Origin: Candidatus Poribacteria bacterium
GTDB taxonomy: Bacteria > Poribacteria > WGA-4E > GCA-2687025
Length of the DNA: 64,000 bases
Reading direction: 5' to 3'
Assembly: GCA_026004875.1 (NCBI GenBank)
Contig: BPJZ01000004.1
Coordinates: forward strand, 62,001-126,000
Part shown: positions 25,460 through 34,297 of the stretch, piece by piece
How positions within the stretch are numbered: position 1 is the first letter of the stretch
How the letters are laid out: every line of letters starts with the position of its first letter
Program-made: the position numbers and the translations under genes
Notes under the pieces: generated by a model
Seen by the model: only the letters and a program-made list of their open reading frames with translations
What the model was told of the DNA's origin: nothing
The model's database searches: none

Positions 25460-26709
25460 CGGAAGATCGAGGATTCCTCCTCCCGGACCGTCTCGATCGC
25501 TTCGAGATAGCGGGTCTCGTCGGCGGTCCACCACTCGACGACGACTCGATCGCCTTCGCGGGCCTGATCCAACTGACGGGCCAGGTGGGCGGGGACGCGC
25601 CAGCGTCCCGATTCGTCCCGAACCTGGGGAACGACCAGCTCCAAGCGCCGTCCGTCGTCCGTCTCGACGACGACCAACTCCTCTCCGCGCTCGGCCAGCC
25701 GGCCGTAGCTGCGCAAAAACTCGCGATAGGGGACCTCAACCTCTCGCTCGACGCGTTCCGGCCCGCGCTGGCGCTGCTCGTACTCGTATCGAGTCTCCTG
25801 GCGTTCCCGTTCCGCTTCGCGCCGCTCCGGCGAAAGGTCCCTGGTCGGCGCTTGCTCGCGTCGCTCTCGGCGGGCGGCCTCCATCGTCTCCAGCACCTGA
25901 GCGACGAGAGGAAAGGTGCGAGGATCGGCCAGGACGAAAAGCTGATTGCCCCGGAAGTCCACTCCGACCCGCAGTCCGTCTCCCAGCAGGCCTTTGAGGA
26001 CGCCGACGGCTTCCTCAGCGTTGACGTGTTCCAGCCGGAACACTTCCAAGTGAGGACCAGGCTCTCGCTTCGGCTCGCGTTCTTTTTGGAGTCCTAGACC
26101 TCGCATTAACCGCTCCAGGTGTCCGGAGAGCTCCCGGAGTGAGCCTCGGAGCCCTTCGCGCCAACCCTCCGGCGGCCCCTCTTGGAGCCGCTTTGCCAGC
26201 TCAGAAAGACGACGGGCGGCCTCCTCGAGAGCGCCCGCGACCTCCTCCGCCGAGGGCGGTCCGCCGATCCGCTCAGCGATCCGACGGAGCTCTCGCCCGA
26301 TCGCTTCGGTCTGATCCCACATCCGGCGGCGGAGCTCCTCAGAGTCCGTCCGCTCCGCTTGCTCTTTCAGGCGGCCTTGAAGCTCTTCCCACTGCTGAAC
26401 GAGGTTGTGAAAGCGCTTTTGGAACCGCTCTTTCTGTTCCGGCGTCAGGGGGGCCTTCCGCTCGGTGGCAGCAACGACCCGATCGGCCAACTGCTGAACC
26501 GCTTCTAGGAGCGGGGTCAACTCCAACACGCCCTCCTTTTGACCAAGCGCCTGTCGAAGAGCGACCTCGGCTCGCTCTAGGGGTGCGATCCACTCCTGCC
26601 AGAGGGCCTCCGGCGAAGGCTCAGGGCTCTCCTGAGCAAAGGCAACCCATCCCCCGAGCGCCAGGAGGAGCGTCGCCACCGACAAATGAACTCTTCTCCG
26701 TGCGTCCAT
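25456..26709 (-). CDS. Secreted coiled-coil protein with a secretin_N-like domain
   Basis: Not a named gene. The 417-residue product has a signal peptide (ending about residue 25, GWVAFAQE), a long charged helical region (about residues 35-215) that likely forms coiled coil, and a compact domain at about 222-280: HLEVFRLEHVNAEEAVGVLK, then VDFRGNQLFVLADPRTF. That domain matches the secretin N1/N2 (NolW-like) pattern. A Glu/Arg-rich linker and a small C-terminal basic/acidic domain follow. There is no secretin channel domain. It may be a scaffold or a regulator of a secretin elsewhere; function unknown. Confidence 0.65.
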   Translation of the reverse strand: MDARRRVHLSVATLLLALGGWVAFAQESPEPSPEALWQEWIAPLERAEVALRQALGQKEGVLELTPLLEAVQQLADRVVAATERKAPLTPEQKERFQKRFHNLVQQWEELQGRLKEQAERTDSEELRRRMWDQTEAIGRELRRIAERIGGPPSAEEVAGALEEAARRLSELAKRLQEGPPEGWREGLRGSLRELSGHLERLMRGLGLQKEREPKREPGPHLEVFRLEHVNAEEAVGVLKGLLGDGLRVGVDFRGNQLFVLADPRTFPLVAQVLETMEAARRERREQAPTRDLSPERREAERERQETRYEYEQRQRGPERVEREVEVPYREFLRSYGRLAERGEELVVVETDDGRRLELVVPQVRDESGRWRVPAHLARQLDQAREGDRVVVEWWTADETRYLEAIETVREEESSIFR

Positions 26710-26790
26710 CGCCCTGCTCCTTTTCTGATCTCCAAGATCTCATCAGGGCTCACGTCTGGGGCGGGGTCTCCGTTTACGCTCTCAGAGAGC

Positions 26791-28122
26791 TCAGCGGCGA
26801 GAGAGCCCGTCGGTTCCGGCGGGAACCTCCAGGAGGGGATTCCCCTCAGCGTCGCTCCATCGGCGCGCGGCGTACCGTTCCAGATAGAGACAGAGCGGCT
26901 CCAGGTGATGGAGATGGTTCAAGAAGGGCTCTGTGTACCGGATCGGCCCGAACTCTGCCCCATCCACGTGGTGTTGGGCCCCGACGACGTTGTCCCAGTC
27001 CACCCCTTCGGTCAGGAATCCGGTCTCTCGATCGTGGACGCGGGCCATCGCGCGGAGGATGGTCAGCGCGTCCCGCAGGTAGCTCACTGCGCCGGTTTCG
27101 CCGTAAGCCTCCACGTAGGCGAGTGCCGCCTCGGCGTTCTCCCAGAGGTAGGCGGTGTTCCAAGACTCCTCCATCCAGAGCAGGCCCTTAGTCGGAACGC
27201 CGTTCCGGTCCTCGGCCATCTTAAAGCGGTCTAAACCGCGCAGACAAACCTCATAGGCGAACGACCGGTACTGTTCGCAGCCGGTCGCTTCGGCTAGACG
27301 CCGAAAGACCCGAAAGGCGACCGCATAGGCCACGTTCTCGTGGGCGTCGTACGTGTCGTGATTGATGCTTCCAAAGATCCCGCCGCTCTCCAGAAACCGC
27401 TCGGCCAACTCCAAGGTCCAGGGATGAAACCGCCCCAGCGCCTCGCCGACCTCCGTGAGCAACTGAATCAAAAACAGACCGTCGGCGGAGCGATCGAAGA
27501 AGGGATCGGAACCCCCCTCGGCCCGGAAGGGATAGGGGGAGCCGTCCGGAGCGCAGCGGCGCGGGAGCCATCCGTTGTCACAGCGTCGGACATGGCGGGT
27601 AAGCCATCCGGTCAGGTTGAGCGCCGCCTCACGCATCCGACGGGCGCGAGGCCCGCCCAGCAGTTGGGCGTAGCCCCAAAGCTGATAGCCTACCTTGGCC
27701 AGCGATCCAGGACAGAACCACTCGTCGTTCTGCTTGAAGTTCAGGCAGAACCGATCCTCCTGAGTGTGTCGATAGGGATAGATGAAACCGGTTCGCCAGT
27801 CCACAAAGCCGTCTTCGAGAACGTGATCCACAATCGAGCGGGCAACCTGCAGCAGGCGAGCGTCCCGCGTCAGCCGCCCCCATCGCTCCAGCTCCCAAGC
27901 CCCACCCACCGCGTTCGCCGCCCAGCCGGGCCCCTCCAGGTGACCGAAGTCGTGCCACCCCATGACGTTCCCCTCGCGATCCAGGAAGGAGCTCTTAGCG
28001 GCGTGGTGGCCGTTATAGACCGTCAACGCCCGCTCGAGGACGTACCGGACCGAATCCCGCGCAGCGTCCACAACGGTGTAGTGAGGGTCCTCCGGCAGGT
28101 AGAACCCCTCCGGCGATCCCAT
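26791..28122 (-). CDS. Alpha/alpha-toroid (six-hairpin glycosidase-like) protein
   Basis: A 443-residue protein without a signal peptide. It has repeated helical hairpins with aromatic-acidic pockets: FLDREGNVMGWHDFGHLEGP, WRTGFIYPYRHTQEDRFCLN, FDRSADGLFLIQ and WMEESWNTAYLWENAEAALAY. This is the pattern of six-hairpin glycosidase or N-acylglucosamine 2-epimerase-like folds. Catalytic type cannot be stated. It lies 13 bases after DUF1080, whose family includes 3-keto-glycoside hydrolases, so a sugar-processing role is likely. It may be cytoplasmic. Confidence 0.65.
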   Translation of the reverse strand: MGSPEGFYLPEDPHYTVVDAARDSVRYVLERALTVYNGHHAAKSSFLDREGNVMGWHDFGHLEGPGWAANAVGGAWELERWGRLTRDARLLQVARSIVDHVLEDGFVDWRTGFIYPYRHTQEDRFCLNFKQNDEWFCPGSLAKVGYQLWGYAQLLGGPRARRMREAALNLTGWLTRHVRRCDNGWLPRRCAPDGSPYPFRAEGGSDPFFDRSADGLFLIQLLTEVGEALGRFHPWTLELAERFLESGGIFGSINHDTYDAHENVAYAVAFRVFRRLAEATGCEQYRSFAYEVCLRGLDRFKMAEDRNGVPTKGLLWMEESWNTAYLWENAEAALAYVEAYGETGAVSYLRDALTILRAMARVHDRETGFLTEGVDWDNVVGAQHHVDGAEFGPIRYTEPFLNHLHHLEPLCLYLERYAARRWSDAEGNPLLEVPAGTDGLSRR

Positions 28123-28135
28123 CGCTGCACTCCCG

Positions 28136-28759
28136 CTACAGCTCTTTGATTTTGATGTTCTTGTACCAGACGATCCCGCCGTGATCCTGCAAGCCGATGT
28201 GCCCTCGCTTGGGGAGGTTGGCCCAGGCGTACTTGAACTTCGTCCGGGTCCCGTCGGGGTTTCGGTGCGGTTCCGTCCACTGGGAGATGTCCATCTCGAT
28301 GATGTTCTCGCCGTTCATGTCAATCCGGATGTCGTTCCCCCGACAGGTGATGAGGACGTGGTTCCACTCTCCAGCGGGCCGCATCATCTGCTTTTTAGGC
28401 GGAACCAACTCGTAGACAGCGCCACAATCGTGAACTCCGACGCGATCGGGTCCAGGAGTGTCCAGCACTTGCATCTCCAAGCCGGTGTTGACCGGATCGC
28501 TCAAGTCGGACCAACGAAAGAAGATGCCGCTATTGGTCTTTGGCGCAATCTTGAAGTCAATCTTCAGGATGAAGTCCTCAAACTGCTCCTGGGTGTAGAG
28601 ATATCCACCGCCTTGGGCCAGGCACTTAATTGCGCCCTCCTCGACGGTCCAGCCTTCGATCCGTCCGGTCGCACCCCAGCCGTTCAGGGAGTGGCCATCA
28701 AAAAGCAGCCGATATCCTTCGCGTTCCTCCTCCGGCGTCAGGACGTTCTCCGCCATCAC
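28136..28759 (-). CDS. DUF1080 (3-keto-disaccharide hydrolase-type) protein
   Basis: A 207-residue single DUF1080 domain with a concanavalin-like sandwich. Markers are EGYRLLFDGHSLNGW at the N-terminus, WTVEEGAIKCLAQGG, FEDFILKIDFKIAPKTNSGIFFR, PAGEWNHVLITCRGNDIRI and HIGLQDHGGIVWYKNIKIKEL at the C-terminus. The family is common in Planctomycetes, Verrucomicrobia and uncultured carbohydrate degraders, and some members hydrolyse 3-keto-glycosides. No signal peptide is seen, unlike most relatives, so this one may act in the cytoplasm. Confidence 0.88.
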   Translation of the reverse strand: MMAENVLTPEEEREGYRLLFDGHSLNGWGATGRIEGWTVEEGAIKCLAQGGGYLYTQEQFEDFILKIDFKIAPKTNSGIFFRWSDLSDPVNTGLEMQVLDTPGPDRVGVHDCGAVYELVPPKKQMMRPAGEWNHVLITCRGNDIRIDMNGENIIEMDISQWTEPHRNPDGTRTKFKYAWANLPKRGHIGLQDHGGIVWYKNIKIKEL

Positions 28760-28852
28760 AACGCTCCTTCTCTTGCTTTGCTCTTCGTTTCGACAGCGAC
28801 GAGGCGCGTTCCTTGAGAACGAGGTCCATTCTCGACGAGGGAGGGCGTTCCG

Positions 28853-29861
28853 TCAAGCGTTAGAGGAGCCTGAAACCTCGGCGATCGCCTCGGCAAGGAT
28901 GGCGTCCGACTCGATCCCCTCAGCGATCGCCTCGAAGTTTCGGACAATTCGATGCCGAAGGCTGGGGAGCACCACGGCTCGGACGTCCTCGGCGGCGACG
29001 TGGTACCGATCGGAGAGGAGAGCGTGTACCTTTGCGGCAAGCTCGAGCGCTTGCGCACCTCGCGGGCTTGCCCCGTACCGAACATACCGCCGGACGATTT
29101 CCGGGGCCTCTTTGGTCTCAGGATGGGTTCGCAAAATGAGCTGAACGATCTCCTTTCGGATATGATCGGCAACCGGCACCTCCCGGATCAGCCGCTGCAT
29201 GGCCGGAATCTCCTCCGGACGGAGCACCTGCTCGGGGAGTGGGGACCGTCGCCGCTGTCGTTCGATTTAAAATCTCCGCCAGCTCTTCAGCGCTTGGGTA
29301 GTCGACCAGAAGCTTGAAGAGAAACCGGTCAAGTTGAGCCTCGGGCAGAGGATAGGTGCCCTCCATCTCGATCGGGTTCTGGGTGGCCAGGACGAGAAAC
29401 GGCCGGGGAAGCGAATAGGTCTCGGTCCCGGCGGTCACAGTCCGCTCTTGCATCGCCTCCAGCAGCGCCGATTGGGTTCGCGGCGAAGCCCGGTTGATCT
29501 CGTCGGCCAGGAGCAGATGAGTGAAGACCGGCCCCCGCTGAAACTCAAACCGACGCCCTCCCGACTCGTCCTCGACGAGAATCCGCGTCCCGGTGATATC
29601 GGCGGGCATCAGGTCCGGCGTGAACTGCACCCGTCGGAACTCCAAGCCGGTCACTGCAGCCAAGACGCGCACAAGCATCGTTTTTCCCAACCCCGGCGCC
29701 CCTTCCAGCAGCACATGACCGTCAGCAAAGAGGGCGATCAGGACAAACCGAACGACCTCCTCCTGACCGACGATCAGCCGGTGGACCTCTTCTTCTGCCC
29801 GGCGGAAGGCCGCTCGGAACGCCTCTACCCGCTGTTCGATCGAGCTCGTCGTTTGAGCCAC
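28853..29861 (-). CDS. MoxR-family AAA ATPase, one frameshift
   Basis: AAA+ ATPase of the MoxR class, a chaperone-type enzyme that often acts on VWA-domain partners. GTG start near 29861 gives [20 protein letters not shown]. Then come [15 protein letters not shown], Walker [16 protein letters not shown], Walker [21 protein letters not shown], sensor 1 [19 protein letters not shown] and the C-terminal lid in another frame, [14 protein letters not shown] through [15 protein letters not shown]. The break lies at a C4 run (GGGG on the plus strand near 29234-29237) and equals one extra base. A DUF58 or VWA gene, the usual partner, is not adjacent. Confidence 0.9.
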
Positions 29862-29865
29862 CGCT

Positions 29866-31185
29866 TCACTCCCCCTCCTGGACGGATCCGAGGCGCTCGA
29901 AGTAACGCCGAATCTGAACCCGATACCGAAGGGGCAGACGAGGATTTCGCACCGCGCGAACGACCTCCGCTTCGGCCTCATCGGGGAGAGGGAAAGGCGC
30001 ACCCACCTCTGGGGAGGGAGGCGCTTCGTCCCTTTCGGAGGAAGCCCCAATCCGCACGGTATCCCCTTCGCCTGAAGGCGCCTCCAAGACAAAGGCCTCC
30101 TCTCCCGGCTCCGGCAGGAGCCTAGGAGCGTCAGTCCTGTCGCTCCGAGGGGCGCCGGTCTCCTCTCCGATCGCCTCGCCTTGTCCAAAGGCACCGGCGC
30201 GGCGGGACTCCACGGCGACGATCGCGAGCCGCTCCTTCGTCTCCTGGACAGCGCGGAACCGCTCGGCTAGCTCCCGATCGGAAGCCGCCTCCATCCTCTG
30301 GAGCGCCTCCACCAGCCGTTGAACGGTCTCCGGCGAGAGCCGATCCCCCTCAGCGACGGCGTTGCGAAGGGCCTGAGTCAGCGCCTCGTTGGGCGCGACC
30401 GCCTCCAGCCGCGCCAACAGCCGCTCCAGCGCGCTCAACAGACGCGGATCGTTCGATCGCCAGGCTTCTTGAAGTGCCTCGGCACCGGAGCGAACGGCCT
30501 CGCTCCGAAAGGGCCGGAGCGCCCGATCCACCTCAGCCAGCGCCTGCGTTGCCGACGAAGCCTCCTCCCGAAGCCGTTGCTCCTCCCGGAGCAGCCGCTC
30601 CATCGCTTCGACCGGTGAGCGCATCTCCAACTCCTTGGCAAGCTCCGGATCGAGCTCGCGAAGCGGATCCAGGGTCGCCGCCGGAGCCCTCTCACCGGCG
30701 CCCGGCGCCGTCCCCTCCTCCGGAAGCAGGTTCCACCCCCCCCAACTGGTCAAGAGACCAAGGAGCACCAGCAACCCAACCGTCCGCTTGACGGGCGAAG
30801 GACGGGGCACTCTCTGGAGCGTCCGTTCTCCCTCGGCGATCACGAGCGGTCTAAATGGAGAGCCGCTCTCGACACCGCTGAGCTCCCAGGCGGTGGAGAG
30901 CCGATCGGCCAGGCCGTAGCGCCGATCCAGACCACGCAGGAGCGCGACGGGCCCGGGCAGGCGAAAGAGCGTCACCCCAATACCACAGATCGCCCCAAGC
31001 ACCGGCAGCCCTAAAAGCAAACGCCCGCCGGAGGACCCTAGAACCCGAAAGCCCAGCGCTCCAAGAGCCAGTAACACCCCTCCAACCGCCCAACCAAGCG
31101 CGACGCCTTCCAGCACGCGGCGGAGCCGCAGCCGTCGTAGGTAAGGCCGCGCCGCCCTCCGAAAGCGCCCGGCGGCTTCATCCAT
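29866..31185 (-). CDS. Membrane protein with coiled-coil domain, MoxR neighbour
   Basis: Unnamed 439-residue protein. Residues about 20-75 hold two hydrophobic helices, a third lies near 135-155 ([20 protein letters not shown]), and the rest is a long charged helical region (about 180-330, e.g. [20 protein letters not shown]) with a Pro/Glu-rich tail and a short C-terminal [16 protein letters not shown]. Similar two-helix plus coiled-coil proteins (DUF4175-like) occur beside MoxR in aerotolerance-type operons. I used the ATG at 31185. It sits 4 bases ahead of MoxR, so the two are likely partners. Confidence 0.6.
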   Translation of the reverse strand: MDEAAGRFRRAARPYLRRLRLRRVLEGVALGWAVGGVLLALGALGFRVLGSSGGRLLLGLPVLGAICGIGVTLFRLPGPVALLRGLDRRYGLADRLSTAWELSGVESGSPFRPLVIAEGERTLQRVPRPSPVKRTVGLLVLLGLLTSWGGWNLLPEEGTAPGAGERAPAATLDPLRELDPELAKELEMRSPVEAMERLLREEQRLREEASSATQALAEVDRALRPFRSEAVRSGAEALQEAWRSNDPRLLSALERLLARLEAVAPNEALTQALRNAVAEGDRLSPETVQRLVEALQRMEAASDRELAERFRAVQETKERLAIVAVESRRAGAFGQGEAIGEETGAPRSDRTDAPRLLPEPGEEAFVLEAPSGEGDTVRIGASSERDEAPPSPEVGAPFPLPDEAEAEVVRAVRNPRLPLRYRVQIRRYFERLGSVQEGE

Positions 31186-31190
31186 TTTGA

Positions 31191-31937
31191 CTACTCCCAG
31201 AACGCGTTCAACCGATCCAATCGGTTGGTGGTGATCCCATCCACGCCGATTCGGATCAATTCGGCCATCCGTGCCGGACTGTCCACCGTCCAAACCCAGC
31301 AGGCGAGACCGAATCGGCGAAGCTCCTGGAGAAACTGTTCCTCAACCAGCGTCTCGGCGGCATCCAGCAGCCCAGTGCCCAGCTGCGCCAGCCGTCGCCG
31401 AACGGCCTGAGCACTTCGCCGGGAGTCGTCCGGGACGGGCAGCTCTCCGATTAGCCATCCAACCGAGAGAGCTGGCTCCACGCTGCGGGCCCGTTCCAGC
31501 GCCTCGGACAGAAAGGAGATAAACACTACCCGATCTATCCGGTCCAGCCGCTGAACCACCCGAACCGCCGGAACTGCGCTTTCGAGCGTCTTCAGCTCGA
31601 CAACGGCGGTCACCTCCTCTGGGACGGCCCGGAGGGCCTCCTCTAAGGTGGGGACCGGCTCCCCGGCAAAGGCGGGCCCCTTCCAACTTCCCGCGTCCAG
31701 GCGACGGAGCTCCTCCCAGGTGAGGGCGGCGACCGAGCCGGAACCGTCCGTCGTCCGCTCCAACGTTGCGTCGTGAAGGAGCACGGGAACGCCGTCCCGG
31801 GTCACGCGGACATCGAACTCGACCGCGTCGCAGCCTAACGCAATCGCTTCGCGAATCGCGGCGAGCGTGTTCTCCGGGGCGCGATCGGAGGCCCCTCGAT
31901 GAGCAATGCGAACCGGTAGTCGCTCGGAGCCGGTCAC
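31191..31937 (-). CDS. Glycerophosphodiester phosphodiesterase
   Basis: TIM-barrel phosphodiesterase that cleaves glycerophosphodiesters to glycerol 3-phosphate and an alcohol. The 248-residue product has the catalytic RIAHRGASDRAPENTLAAIR (His, Arg, Glu), AVEFDVRVTRDGVPVLLHD, the Glu in VVELKT and CWVWTVDSPARM. These are the metal and phosphate residues of GDPD. I chose the GTG at 31937 because GGGAGGA lies upstream and it overlaps the preceding gene by 4 bases. No signal peptide, so it is cytoplasmic. It ends 5 bases before the membrane protein begins. Confidence 0.93.
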   Translation of the reverse strand: MTGSERLPVRIAHRGASDRAPENTLAAIREAIALGCDAVEFDVRVTRDGVPVLLHDATLERTTDGSGSVAALTWEELRRLDAGSWKGPAFAGEPVPTLEEALRAVPEEVTAVVELKTLESAVPAVRVVQRLDRIDRVVFISFLSEALERARSVEPALSVGWLIGELPVPDDSRRSAQAVRRRLAQLGTGLLDAAETLVEEQFLQELRRFGLACWVWTVDSPARMAELIRIGVDGITTNRLDRLNAFWE

Positions 31938-32863
31938 GGCGTGTCCTCCCTCTTTTCGACGATGCGAATGCGCAGGAGACGCCTCCGCTCGCCGTCGGTC
32001 ATCCAAAGGGTGTTGTTAGCAACACTCATGCCCGCGATCTCGCCGACGGCGCTCAGTTGGAGCTCGCCCAACGGATCCCCCGCCGGGTCGAGGACGAAGA
32101 GCCGCCGGCGCCCAGCGTCCCAGAGGTACCATCGTCCGAACCGATCTGCAGCGGCGGCCGTCGGACGATGGAGGCCCTCTTCAGCCCCTAGTCGTCGCTG
32201 GAGCGCGCCGGTAAAGTCTAGGATCAACGCGGCCCCCTGACCCGGATCGGCGATCAGGAGCGCCTCCCCCTGACCAACCGCTAGATCACTTGGGTCTATC
32301 AGCTCGACGGCTCCCCACGGCTCCGCCGCCCCGTCTGGGGCAAAGCGCCAGACCCTTCGGGTCCGCCCGTCGAGGACGTATAGCCTTCCGCTCCTTCCCA
32401 CCCCGATCGCGCGGGGGAGGATCCCCCGAGCTTCGGGCAGGACGATCTCAAACTGCGCTCGGGAGGGGATCAGCCGCTGAACCCGGCGGTTCTCCCGCTC
32501 AGCGATGTACAGGTGAGGGAGCGTCCCGAGCTCATAAAGACAAAGGTCCCCAGGGCCGCCCAACTCCCCGACCGCCGAGCCGTAGGCCCCCAGTTCAGCC
32601 AGTAGATTCCCCTCCTCGCTAAGCACCAGCAGCCGGCCGCCGCTGTAGTCGGAGAGGTAGACGGTTCCGTTCCGGTCGACGGCGATCCCGTACGGCTCAC
32701 CTAAGTTCACAGAAGGCGACCAGTCGGGGAGCAGCTGCAGCTCCACCGACGCCAGCGGCGCCTGACGGTGCGGAGCGGGGAGCCGCCCCTCGATGGGCGT
32801 CGGCGCACTACACCCGAGCACGGCGCAAAGAAGCGCGCCTCCCAGCGCGTGCGTCCACCTCAT
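31934..32863 (-). CDS. NHL-type beta-propeller lipoprotein
   Basis: A 309-residue lipoprotein with lipobox LGCS near residue 18 (LLCAVLGCSAP). The rest is a six-bladed propeller of NHL/SMP-30 kind: GEPYGIAVDRNGTVYLSDYS, PHLYIAERENRRVQRL, PRAIGVGRSGRLYVLDGRTR, DPSDLAVGQGEALLIADPGQG and FGRWYLWDAGRRRLFVLDP are successive blades. It probably displays a binding or sensing surface at the envelope. It overlaps genes on both sides by 4 bases, showing tight coupling in the operon. Confidence 0.8.
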   Translation of the reverse strand: MRWTHALGGALLCAVLGCSAPTPIEGRLPAPHRQAPLASVELQLLPDWSPSVNLGEPYGIAVDRNGTVYLSDYSGGRLLVLSEEGNLLAELGAYGSAVGELGGPGDLCLYELGTLPHLYIAERENRRVQRLIPSRAQFEIVLPEARGILPRAIGVGRSGRLYVLDGRTRRVWRFAPDGAAEPWGAVELIDPSDLAVGQGEALLIADPGQGAALILDFTGALQRRLGAEEGLHRPTAAAADRFGRWYLWDAGRRRLFVLDPAGDPLGELQLSAVGEIAGMSVANNTLWMTDGERRRLLRIRIVEKREDTP

Positions 32864-33480
32864 TTCCGCTGCACTTCGAACGGGAAGACAAAGGTCAGCT
32901 CCTTCTGAGAGGAGCCCAGCCGGATGCCCGGCACCACCAACGTTAAGCGAGAAGACTCAATACTTTTTGGGGGAAAATAGACGAAAAAGGCCGTCCGGCT
33001 ACCGGGCATCACCTTTGCCTGAAACAGCTCGTTCGGGTTCAGTGGACTGACCACATCGCCAAAGCTGCTCACCGCCCGACTGGCACGAAAGATATCCCCC
33101 GAAACCCCGATCGGCGGCTTGGGGGTATAGCGCGCCCCGAACTTGGCAACCCGCTGCTGGCGGCTCAACGGCTTGTGCGCCTTCCCTGACTGATCCAACA
33201 GGCGCACCTTGCTGGCGTCAAACTCCAGGAACTCGTTCGTCCCGTTGAAGAGGATCAGATAGAAGACATCGGCGTCCTTGATCTCGTTCTGGGCCGCGCA
33301 GGCGACGGCGACCCCTTCCCGAACGGCCAGCACTCCTTTGGACTTCTCCAGGAACTGGTCCTCCGGCCCGGGGATGGCGAACTTGTGGCCGGTGTGTAGC
33401 CCGGCTCCGCAGCCAAAAAGCCCAACCAGAAGCGTCCAGGCGCTCAGGTACGCAGCAGCGACTCGGCGCCGTCGATCCAT
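32860..33480 (-). CDS. Putative lipoprotein, unknown function
   Basis: A 206-residue protein with a likely lipoprotein signal (LLVGLFGCGAG, cysteine about residue 24). After it comes a beta-rich domain with no family I can name; notable parts are DADVFYLILFNGTNEFLEFD, GKAHKPLSRQQRVAKFG and RTAFFVYFPPKSIESSRLTL. The pattern of an Ig-like domain that handles a surface ligand is possible. It overlaps the SDR gene before it by 37 bases and the propeller gene after it by 4. Confidence 0.65.
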   Translation of the reverse strand: MDRRRRVAAAYLSAWTLLVGLFGCGAGLHTGHKFAIPGPEDQFLEKSKGVLAVREGVAVACAAQNEIKDADVFYLILFNGTNEFLEFDASKVRLLDQSGKAHKPLSRQQRVAKFGARYTPKPPIGVSGDIFRASRAVSSFGDVVSPLNPNELFQAKVMPGSRTAFFVYFPPKSIESSRLTLVVPGIRLGSSQKELTFVFPFEVQRK

Positions 33481-34229
33481 AGCTCCGTTCCAGTGATATG
33501 GCTGGCACGATCTGAGGCGAGGAAGAGAACCGCCTCCGCGACCTGTTCCGGTTCACCGGGCTTTTTGCCGGTCAGGGGAATGCCCCCCTCCGGCCGGATG
33601 GTCGGGATGGCGATCTTCTCGATGTTCCGCCTCCAGGTGTTCTCAGGAATGTTAGTTCGAATCCATCCTGGGCAGATGACGTTAACCCGGATCTTCCAGC
33701 GGGCCAGCTCGACGGCGGCGTGCTTGGCAAAGGCCACCTGGGCCGCCTTGGAGCAGGAGTAGGCCGTCGCCCCGGCCAGGCTGAACTGGCGGGTCCCGTT
33801 GATCGAAGAGGTGATCACGATGGAGCCTCCACGCTCCTTCATGTAGGGAATCGCGTATTTCACCGTCAAGAAGGTGCCCTTGGCGTTAATCGCTTGGGTC
33901 TGGTCCCACTCTTCGGGGGTGATCTCTTCAATGGGGGCCCAGACGCCGTTGATCCCCGCGTTTGCGAAGACGATGTCCAATCGTCCCCAGGTCTCGATCA
34001 GACGCCGATAGGCCGCCTCGACCTGTTCCGGCTGAGAGACGTCCGCCGTCAGGACCAGGGCTTCGCCGCCGATCTGCCGAATCTCCTCAGCGGTCTCTTC
34101 GTTCTTGGCCGCCCGCCGTCCGACCAGGCCGACTTTGGCGCCCTCCCGGGCGAACAGCAGCGCGGTTGCCTTCCCGATTCCGGAGTTGGCTCCCGTGATG
34201 AAAGCAACTCGTCCTTCTAGCTCTCCCAT
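33444..34229 (-). CDS. Short-chain dehydrogenase/reductase (SDR)
   Basis: Classical SDR, 261 residues, acting on an alcohol/keto substrate with NAD(P)H. Motifs are the TGANSGIGKA cofactor loop, NAG in VFANAGING, the catalytic Ser in ITSSINGT and Tyr-Lys in AYSCSKAA, and a C-terminal ITGTELWIDGAESLL. Arg in the cofactor pocket (GLVGRRAAKN) hints at NADP preference. Substrate is unknown; the neighbouring enolase-superfamily enzyme suggests a sugar acid or sugar alcohol. It overlaps the lipoprotein gene by 37 bases. Confidence 0.9.
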   Translation of the reverse strand: MGELEGRVAFITGANSGIGKATALLFAREGAKVGLVGRRAAKNEETAEEIRQIGGEALVLTADVSQPEQVEAAYRRLIETWGRLDIVFANAGINGVWAPIEEITPEEWDQTQAINAKGTFLTVKYAIPYMKERGGSIVITSSINGTRQFSLAGATAYSCSKAAQVAFAKHAAVELARWKIRVNVICPGWIRTNIPENTWRRNIEKIAIPTIRPEGGIPLTGKKPGEPEQVAEAVLFLASDRASHITGTELWIDGAESLLRT

Positions 34230-34297
34230 GGCTTTGCGTCCTCTTCCTTGGCGGTCTTGGTTTCTGTCTGCTCAACGCTCCTTGGGGCGCCCTGCGG

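Noticed and set aside
26139..27191. Plus-strand open frame of 350 codons, Arg/Pro/Ser-rich
   Set aside because: Antisense to the secretin_N protein and the toroid protein; composition typical of shadow frames.
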